Source: Prosapia bicincta (lineage: Eukaryota; Arthropoda; Insecta; Hemiptera; Cercopidae). From it: a stretch of DNA of 64,000 nt. The stretch is taken from positions 101,013,850 to 101,077,849 of the forward strand of contig JBAIZL010000001.1 of assembly GCA_036971475.1 (NCBI GenBank), written 5' to 3'. The position numbers and the translations under genes were made by a program. Below are positions 55,928 to 64,000 of the stretch, in pieces. The notes under the pieces were generated by a model. The model had not been told where the DNA came from. It did no database searches and saw only the letters and a program-made list of their open reading frames with translations. Numbering within the stretch: position 1 is the stretch's first letter; every line of letters begins with the position of its first letter.

Positions 55928-56506
55928 TGTAACCTGAATGTAACTTGAATATAACCTGAATGTAACTTGAATATAACCTGAATGTAACTTGAATATAACC
56001 TGAATGTAACTTGAACGTAACCTGAATGTAACCTGAATATAACCTGAATGTAACCTGAATATAATTTGTATGTGACCTGAATGTAACTTGAATATAACCT
56101 GAATGTAACTTGAACGTAACCTGAATGTAACCTGAATATAACCTGAATGTAACCTGAATATAATTTGTATGTGACCTGAATGTAACTTGAATATAACCTG
56201 AATGTAACTTGAACGTAACCTGAATGTAACCTGAATATAACCTGAATGTAACCTGAATATAATTTGTATGTGACCTGAATGTAACCTGAATGTAACTTGA
56301 ATATAACCTGAATGTAACTTGAACGTAACCTGAATGTAACTTGAATATAACCTGAATGTAACCTGAATATAATTTGTATGTGACCTGAATGTAACCTGAA
56401 TGTAACTTGAATGTAACCTGAATTTAACCTGAATGTAACTTGAATGTAACCTGAATGTAACTTGAACGTAACCTGAATGTAACTTGAATGTAACTTGAAT
56501 GAAGAA
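55928..56506. repeat. 11-bp minisatellite with higher-order structure
   Basis: About 52 copies of tgtaacctgaa and variants (acttgaa, atataac). A variant block containing ataatttgtatgtgacc recurs at 56061, 56160, 56259 and 56369, i.e. every 9, 9 and 10 monomers. Confidence 0.95.
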
Positions 56507-58390
56507 AGGGGTTTCTTAGTAGAACTGACGATGAATGATTGACGCTAAACGATTCAGTTTATCAAACGTTTTTAAGGGCTCCAGAACCCTACGTTATTCA
56601 GTCCATTCTATAACATTCACGACCGCAGATATAGCCAGAGATACCTACGTACGATACTAACTAAGCTCGGTCAACTTCGGATAATTAAGTTTTCATACAG
56701 GGACGATTGTATTCCACCAAAGTGCGTTATAACTTGACGCTTCCTTATCCCTACCAGGCAATAATAACATGGCATCTTTGAAAGTGTCCAATTATTCAAA
56801 AGAATATCTTAAAGAGGGAGACAGAGAGATTTTTTTAATGAATGAAATACTTAAAAATGAAATTATAAATTGGTTCCATTATCGAACATTCAGCTACTCT
56901 TCCCATTCTTGAACGCCTAATGCTAAAAGCATGTTGCCGCGGCCTAGCAACAAATTATGATTATAAATCAGGTCAGTCGGCATCCTGAACCCCCGTAATT
57001 TAAATAACTGCTCGAGTAATTTGCAATTAGCGTCTGGTGGTTTGGAACAGAGGATTTATCAAACCGAAAAAAGTATTTTCGAAAGCTTTTCTCTCTGATA
57101 TTTTTTTACGAGTTAGTAATTGTTAATTTTTTGGTGAAAATAAAATAAATATTTGACTACATGTGTCCAGGAAAATAGATTTTTCTATTTTATAAAATAA
57201 AATAAATATATTCTTATAACATTTAACTTTTTATTTATCTGATGAACAATGATACATGTAACAAATGTTAGCTATAAAAATCTTAATTTTTTCGATTACT
57301 TTGTTTTTAAACAGTTACGTGTGTCCAGTAGACACTTCTACCATGTAAGTTCTTGTATGTTACAACGGAAACCGCTAAAACAACCTCAATTAAGACGCTA
57401 TTATACTAATACGGCCTCCGTCACGTCCCGAGTATCGCGATTTAGCCTGGTCGCTGATATCAAATTTATCTTGTTTGTTGCGTGCTGTATGAATCTCGGT
57501 ATTATTTCTAATATGATTACTCACTACCCCATCTCATCTGATTAAGATTTGTTTCGTTTATTGGACATCATGTGTGAGCGTAACCACAAATAAGAGTTTC
57601 AATATATTCTAATATAACTATATTAAGTAATCCGTTAAATAATTTATACAGGTAACCTTAAACTAAAGAAATTCACGCAATATATTGCAGCATGTTGTTC
57701 GTGTTTTAGTCACATGAGGAAGGCAGCTTTGACCAAGTATTCCTTTATTCTCCCCCAGCAACGAGTAAGTTAGGATGTATTTGAATGTAGTACAAAAGCA
57801 CCCACCACAAAAGCGACCAAAGTAGCTTTCATATACCTGCCTCTGGAAGATATATATTATGCACAGATGTTGTTCTTGTATTGCCTATAGTGGTAGGCTC
57901 TCTGATTCCTAACACAATTTATTCAGGCTTTGTGCTGGCATTATGACGTTTTTCGTGATATTTTGCCGTTTTTAATACCAGCTAAACGAGTAGCCAATTT
58001 GATGTAGTTTTATATATTTCCCCATATTTTTTATTTTTTAAATACACTAAAACTAATTGCTTTTATTCGCTTGAAACGGATGGAGAAGTTGCATCATGCA
58101 CCCCAATGGGTCATGTCTGATAGCTTTTGTCACTGGGCTCTTTTATTGCGATACCCTTTTTTTATTTTTCTATTACAAACGTAGTTATAAATTTACATTA
58201 ACCCTCCCATATGTTAGACCAACACACTTACAATATTCAATGTGTTTTTGTTTTCAATCGTGCTTCCAACGATTTTTGTCAGTTTATAATCACACTGCTG
58301 ACGTCACTGGTACACTGTGACAAGTTTTCTCATTGCAGATTTTAAACTTCCCCCCTCCCCCAACTGCTTCTGGTATCTTTGTAAATACCT
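56507..58390. other. Presumed intron or flank, nothing recognised
   Basis: Includes 57249-57545, a 98-codon plus-strand frame without family features. Confidence 0.4.
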
Positions 58391-58979
58391 GCAGTAGCTC
58401 TGTAAAGTCACATAACTGATCCAAGAAGCAATCTCGTCTCAATTTTAGAGCCTTTGTAAAAAATTGACATTTTATTCAGGAAAATGCTGTTAATATTATA
58501 ACAACGTTTAGAAAACAAATAGATACAGTTGTTTAGAGATTAAAATAAAAAAGAGAATTAGATTATTAATAATATATATGTAAAGGAATAATTGGTAGAG
58601 GTATAAGATTTTCCCAGGTCATTATATCGAATAGTGTAACATAAAATACACCAGCTAACAGAGATGCGCGAGAAGGATTGCGCAGAAGATTACAGTAACT
58701 AAAAGTAACGATTATTCAAAATTTTAAGAAGTTAGGTTAACATTTTAAAAACGAGAATAAAAATTGTATGATTTCTTTAGTTGCATTTCCTTTGTATGTG
58801 AACTTATGATCAATAAATTTTAATTTATATTCTTTTCGAATGAAAAGAGTTTTTATTGAACGTACCACTTATAAAATTCAATTTTAGAATGCCCTTAACT
58901 TGGCAGGATAACTCTTAGATATGTAACATGTGACTGAAATATATAACATCCAACACACATAAAATGAAAAGGTATTACA

Positions 58980-59890
58980 AAAGGTTAGGATAAATTGTAT
59001 GAAATTATTGCGTTAAAAACCTTCCGATGAATAATATCTCGGAAAGCCTACATTGGCTCTTTAAGTAACTGTGACACATACCAGTTCCAAGTAGCAAACT
59101 CATCTCAATCATATCTCCCTTTTAAACTGTTAGATTAGGTCGCATGCAATTACTCTGATACAAACCTTCCGATAGATATTAGGCCTAACTTGGAAAGACC
59201 TACGTTAGTTACTTGAAGTAACTGTGACACATACCGGTTCCAAGAAACAAACTCATCTCAATTGTATCTCCCTTGTAAACAGTTAAATTAGGTCGTATGA
59301 AATTATTCTGATAAAAGCTTATCGACAGATAATATCTTGGAAAGGCCTACGTTAGTTCTTCAAGTAACTGTGACACATAACAGTTCCAAGAAAAAACTCA
59401 TCTCGATCGTATCTCCCTTGTAAACGGTTAGATTAGGTCGCATGAAATTACTCTGATAAAAACCTATCGATAGATATCTTGGAAAGGCCTACTTAGCTCT
59501 TCAAGTAACTGTGACACATACCAGTCCCAAGTAGCAAACTCATCTCAATTGTATCTCCCTTGTAAATGGTTAGATTAGGTCTCATGAAATTACTGTGATA
59601 AAAACTTTCCGATAGATAACTCTTTGGAAAGGCCTGTGTTAGCTCTTCAAGTAACTGTGACACATACCAGTCCCAAGTTGCAAACTCATCTCAATCGTAT
59701 CTCCCTTTTAAACGGTTAGATTAGGTCGCATGGAATTACTCTGATAAAAACTTATCGGTAGATAATATCTTGGAAAGGCCTACATCAGCTCTGCAAGTAA
59801 CTGTGACACATAACAGTTCCAAGAAACAAACTTATTTCAGTCGTATGTCTCTTGTAAAAGGTTTGGTTTAATCATATGAAATTCCTCCCG
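58980..59890. repeat. ~146-bp satellite-like tandem repeat, six copies
   Basis: The anchor aagtaactgtgacacata occurs at 59063, 59216, 59362, 59503, 59649 and 59795 (spacings 153, 146, 141, 146, 146). Copies share ctcatctcaatcgtatctcc and ggttagattaggtcgcatg. A more diverged copy lies apart at about 58394-58445. Confidence 0.95.
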
Positions 59891-61261
59891 TAAAAGCTTT
59901 CCAATAAATAATATTGCACTTGAACAATATTCTATCGACAATGTCTCTTGTCAGGTTTGATTAAACGTAAGCTACAGCAATGTTATTAATAAAATTTAAA
60001 TTTAATTTAACATTTCCAATAACACTACACCGAATTGTATTTCGTTGCTAATGTTATTCAATTCTGAATAATTAAAAATAAATTAAACTTTACATTTCAA
60101 CAAATTCAGTTTATTTATACGCTCATATATTTCATGGAAACAGAATGAATTAGATGCCTATTGACGTTTAAGCCTACATGAGTAAAGCACGCCCATACAT
60201 TTACCTACGATGAACTGAATCAAATTTCATAGCCTACGTTATGCATAAATTTCTAGCCTAGATTGTGTTTTGACTTACCATTCAACCTATTCAATTCGCG
60301 TTAGGAATTTTGTCCAAATATGTGGGAGGTTATCCAGTAGGAAACCAACTTCAGCCACGAATTCGACCTCACACTCGTGAGTCTCGCACTATTATAACAA
60401 TAGTCATAACGAAGAACAGTGTTTCATGCTCCAGGATTATTGAGAAATATCGAGGAACGTTATCGCATGAGGCAAAAACTCGTGAGAACGGTGACACTTA
60501 GATGAATTCAAGTATAGTAAAACGGAGATTAGTTTTTGCATGTATTAGTGTCTTGTACATGTGAAAACTAATCCTCATGAGATATCACAAATATTTTATA
60601 AGTCGTAAATAACATTTTATTGTTACCCTGCAATGTAAATACCTACATCCCAGTACCCTTTTATGTCTGTCATCTGTAATAGTATTTGGTGTTCTTTGAT
60701 TGAAAGTCAGTTAGTACATTGTGTATGTTAAATATAGCTTATAAAAATATTTGTATTAATTCTGTATTGTTACAGTGATAATAGATCATATAATTTACTT
60801 AGCAATACTTAATCTAGTTTGTGCTTATTCTCAAAGCAATGAAATACTTGTAAGAACAATAAAGTACGAGTATTACCATCGACATGGTGCACAAACATTT
60901 TCATGGTATTTTTCACGAGAACCGTCCGCTTTTTTAGGGTATTTTCACATAGTAATTTGATAGTAGGAATTATCTATCTAGATTACAGTAGTTCCAAATC
61001 AATATCCACTTAATATTGTCCTCTGTCGTCTGTAACAATTAAATAAAAATTACCGTACGGTTTTTATATTATGAGTAAAGAAACTATGTAAAAGTTGAGC
61101 AACGAGTACATTCTAAAGTGAGTAATTACAATTATTTAAAATTATGTTTAACAGTATTTCAACTAACTGTAGTTTAAAAAGTTGTTTTTTCCCTTAAGAT
61201 ATGTGTGCAAAAATGCAGAAATAGTTATCGATAAAGGGTTTTTAAAGCACGACTATGTTTC
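59891..61261. other. Unassigned AT-rich DNA
   Basis: Short plus-strand frames (60310-60501, 60775-60960) have no recognisable family. Confidence 0.35.
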
Positions 61262-61462
61262 TAAGTGGTGGTCTAGTGGGCAGTACTTGACTGTGAACTA
61301 AGTGTCCCGAGTTCGATCCATGCAGTGCACCAGATAATTTCACTCTGAGTCTTTTATAGTCCCTAGGTCGACTAAGCTACTGAAAGTAAATACCTAGGGT
61401 CAAACCTTAGAGTTAACGTAATTGGCTGTATGAAACGTAATGCTTGTCGCATTATCAACCAT
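61262..61462 (+). mobile_element. tRNA-like SINE (second family)
   Basis: A-box-like tggtctagtggg (61268-61279) and B-box-like gagttcgatcc (61309-61319) lie at tRNA spacing. Between them is an imperfect anticodon arm with a possible GTG anticodon. About 140 bases of non-tRNA body follow. The anticodon stem is imperfect and the body is not tRNA, so I call a SINE rather than a tRNA gene. Confidence 0.55.
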
Positions 61463-61582
61463 GAATAATGTTTGAACCGCATCTGTCATTAAGGACAAAT
61501 TCGGAGCATTTATAGACAATCAATCTCTACGTTTGAAACCATCTTCAGAAGCTAAATTTATTTATTATCTTTGGAACAACGT

Positions 61583-62716
61583 CCAGACAACAAAGATCAA
61601 AATATGACGTTTGCTAGAACAAGAAATGACCTAGTTCTGTAAGTTTGTACAGTTGTGAAGGAAGCTGCCCTAAACAACATACCAAACGTGTCCACCGATC
61701 GAAGGTGAGCGTTGGAAAAGGGAAAAGTTTGTATGCCTATTTTTTCAGTTTTTTCAAATATCTCAAAATATATTAGTTGTAGCAAAAAACTGTGTTATAT
61801 ACTAAATTAAACCACATAACATTTGCTACAAAATTGGTTCCATAACTATTTCTGTACGATCAATGGTTCACAAGATAAAAGTGGTACCAACTTCTATAGG
61901 TTTCCATTCCCCTGGCCCCCTCCACGACCTTTCGTGCTATTCTACCTATTTCCCTTCAAAATAAAATCTATCTATCAAATAGTTCAGATCTACTCCTACT
62001 CAGTGGTTCAATTATAAGCAGTTTATGATATGCTTCATAAGTGTTGCATTTGTGAAAAAGATGCAGTTAGTGGTTAGTGTCTTGCCAGTGAGAAAGACGG
62101 TACCGAGTGCTATTATGTCAAGAAAAAGTGATAAAGACGGATGTTTTAAAGATAATAAAAACATGGTAGTTCACACTAATTGCAGAAAACCTTATATAAG
62201 GACTCAAACAGTATTAAATGATTTGCAAAAGGCTCAGTCTGTACAAGATAAATCTACATCTACCCTCCCCCAGCCGTAAAAATAATATCAAACTCAGTTT
62301 GAATTTAAAAGTAATCGCTTTTTTATATTGAAACTATTGATCAAGAACTTTATAAGCGACAAAAAAAAAGCTGTGGACTTTACATTCCCAAATACACCTT
62401 GTTTCAAACCTTTATAACACGTTCAAAGGTATCCTGTTGAATAACACTCAGTTGACCTATTTGTTGAGCAAAAGAAGGAGATTTCAACCTTTAGATATAG
62501 TTTAATTTAATATATAACACAGTTTTTGATACAACTAATATTTTTTGAGATATTTGACAAAAACTGAATAAGTAGGTATACGTACTGCCCCCCCCCCCTA
62601 AAGCTCAACTTCAACCGTCGGAGAATTTTGGTATGTTGCTTAGGGCAGCTTCCTACACTAGTGTTCCAAGTCTCAGAACTAAACCATTTTTATAGCAAAT
62701 ATTCTTTGTTTCCTGG
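61583..62716. mobile_element. 1.13-kb element with ~225-bp terminal inverted repeats
   Basis: 61583-61813 and 62497-62716 are inverted copies of each other with moderate divergence. Well-kept blocks include ggaagctgccctaa, caacataccaaa, atatctcaaaa and aactgtgttatata. The right arm has gained a run of 12 C (62589 onward). The 680-base interior holds the frameshifted zinc-finger-like ORF. Long inverted ends with one cargo ORF indicate a DNA transposon. No target duplication was recognised at the borders I chose. Confidence 0.8.
62025..62279 (+). pseudogene. Frameshifted zinc-finger-like ORF inside the long-TIR element
   Basis: One frame gives MLHKCCICEKDAVSG and stops (62030-62077). The next gives VRKTVPSAIMSRKSDKDG and NMVVHTNCRKPYIRTQ, ending at 62279. 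Together the pieces have the order C-x2-C ... H-x3-C, as in an N-terminal zinc-binding module of repetitive arthropod proteins that end in a NCRKxY motif. The frames differ by one shift, so the copy is probably dead. The 84-codon frame that starts at 62025 has the wrong frame for the first Cys pair. The module's function is unknown to me. Confidence 0.45.
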
Positions 62717-64000
62717 GCTAGTGCTTGAATTAAATATTATAATATTTTTTTCAATATTTGAATGTTTTGTCATTGTTTTTATTTTTCAATTGTGTTTTTA
62801 AATATATGTCATGTGTGTATTGTTAGTAATATAATAAATAACGTTTTATCTGCTGAAGAGGTCAGTTTGCAATGATCACTTACAGCAATTTGTTAAAATT
62901 ATTAGAAGGTTCTTTCAAATTTGTTTTCTATAATTGGGTCATAGTTAACAAAATAATACAAAATTGTATCTTCTCTTAAATACAGTTATGAAATATGTTT
63001 TCTGCAACTCTTTAACTGCTCCACTATTTAGAATAATACTATATAATTTTGTTTGTGTTTTACAAATTTGATACTAGAATTCTCTGAAAACAATTGCAGT
63101 ACGGATAGCTCTTTCTACTTTCTGGTTTTGTCACTAGACATTTAATTTAAAACAAATATATAACATTTATTAGAAACCCGCTCTCTAAATATTGTGCCAG
63201 CAAACCAAACGTTTGTATTCATTCTTCCTCAACTGACCTATTTTACACAGATTTAATGAGAATCAGTGCCATTTAACGATAATCAGTTAGCTTTATGCTA
63301 TGTTTATAAAGCAATGTAACGAAACGAGAAGGGGTGCAACAAGCAACGAGGGGCAAGCGGCCAGGGCGAGGGACGAACAGATAGGAAATTGAGTGTGGTT
63401 AACTATAGGGGTTGATAATAGCGAAGCATTAGGCCGGTGGTTTTATTATATCGACTGTGCTGCGGGTCAAACATAGCATTCTACAGATACGTTGTTGCAG
63501 GACTGTAGATGCATAGGCTATATAAGAACGCTTTGAAGGCTTTAATCCCGTGTAGCTTGCCATTACCATGAGCTGTCACGTGTAATTTCACTACACTTTG
63601 AAAATAAATAAATAGATATTATTGTTATTTTTTAAATACTCAGAGTATTTGTACACTTTCCGGGTGAGTGTGGTGGCAGGTCATTAGTTTAGTTAAACTA
63701 AACTAGCCTTCCAGTAAATATTAGCCAATGAGATTATTTGAGTTTTTAAAGAGTATAGTACAGTACTATAAAGTTATATAGTAGGAGCCAGTGTCGTAGG
63801 ATTCTCTTATTTCCTGGTGGAGCAAGTTGATAGAAGTTTTATTTGTAAAAATAATTATCTTAATTAGAATTATTTAATTAAATATTAAAGTGAATTAACT
63901 AATAATAAAATAATATTTAATAAATTAAATTTTTAATTTTAATGAATAAAGTAAATTGCTATCAGTGATGCACTAAGGTGCTACGTAAAACTGGGGTACA
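62717..64000. other. Unassigned right end of window
   Basis: A GC-richer patch at 63310-63580 contains a TATA-like ctatataag at about 63517-63525. No coding exon of TMTC2 was found. Confidence 0.35.

Noticed and set aside
59462..59475. Candidate donor for the missing first TMTC2 exon (tatcgatag followed by gt on the minus strand)
   Set aside because: The upstream codons do not give the acidic motif or a membrane segment, and it lies inside the 146-bp repeat.
61262..61335. Functional tRNA gene
   Set aside because: A- and B-box motifs are present but the anticodon stem is imperfect and a SINE-like body follows.
63515..63530. TATA-box promoter near the right end
   Set aside because: A lone TATATAAG in AT-rich DNA with no downstream exon recognised is insufficient.

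Overview
This is a eukaryotic, AT-rich, intron-rich window, most likely from an insect. Long introns with GT..AG borders, many microsatellites, tRNA-derived SINEs and relics of several DNA-transposon superfamilies point to an arthropod. The conserved protein is closer to human TMTC2 than to other TMTC paralogues I know. Hemiptera is only a guess. There is no prokaryotic gene organisation, no CRISPR array and no operon.

The only clear host gene is a TMTC2 orthologue on the minus strand, from about 49463 down to the stop codon at 20196. I could place nine coding exons with consistent phases and conserved splice sites. They are 49463-48731, 47878-47050, 44617-44503, 42509-42424, 41229-40985, 37808-37668, 30596-30512, 26818-26640 and 20363-20196. 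Together they encode 859 residues after a split Ser codon. The first two exons carry the multi-pass membrane O-mannosyltransferase part and the other seven carry the TPR repeats. The first coding exon (start codon, first membrane segment and the acidic motif before the split Ser) was not found. It probably lies beyond 64000, so 49464-64000 is best read as first intron.

Everything else is intron or downstream intergenic DNA. Left of the gene (1-20195) are a 21-bp minisatellite (2.04-2.76 kb), a broken mariner/Tc1-like transposase (3.3-3.6 kb), a Tigger/pogo-like relic (4.7-5.7 kb), a FLYWCH/MULE-like relic (9.1-9.6 kb), a TA/GA microsatellite block (10.9-11.2 kb), a fold-back element (13.14-13.35 kb) and several small tandem duplications. 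The introns hold a 1.4-kb 27-bp minisatellite, a 0.74-kb AC tract, a short retroposed hairpin with 45 A and a perfect 13-bp target duplication, a piggyBac-like fragment, two copies of a tRNA-derived SINE in opposite orientation, a TATTA higher-order repeat, a MULE-like relic with terminal inverted repeats (33.6-34.6 kb), a GC-richer open-frame island near 40 kb and two tandem segment duplications. Right of exon 49463 are a strong Z-DNA-type TG/CG tract, a retropepsin-like fragment, an 11-bp higher-order repeat (55.9-56.5 kb), a ~146-bp satellite (59.0-59.9 kb), a tRNA-like SINE (61.3 kb) and a 1.13-kb element with ~225-bp inverted ends around a frameshifted zinc-finger-like ORF (61.58-62.72 kb).

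The best candidates for something undescribed are the long-inverted-repeat element at 61.58-62.72 kb, the hairpin-plus-polyA retroinsertion at 23.69-23.77 kb, and the two MULE-like relics that share a sequence signature. All relationships come from reading translations by eye; no database search was run.
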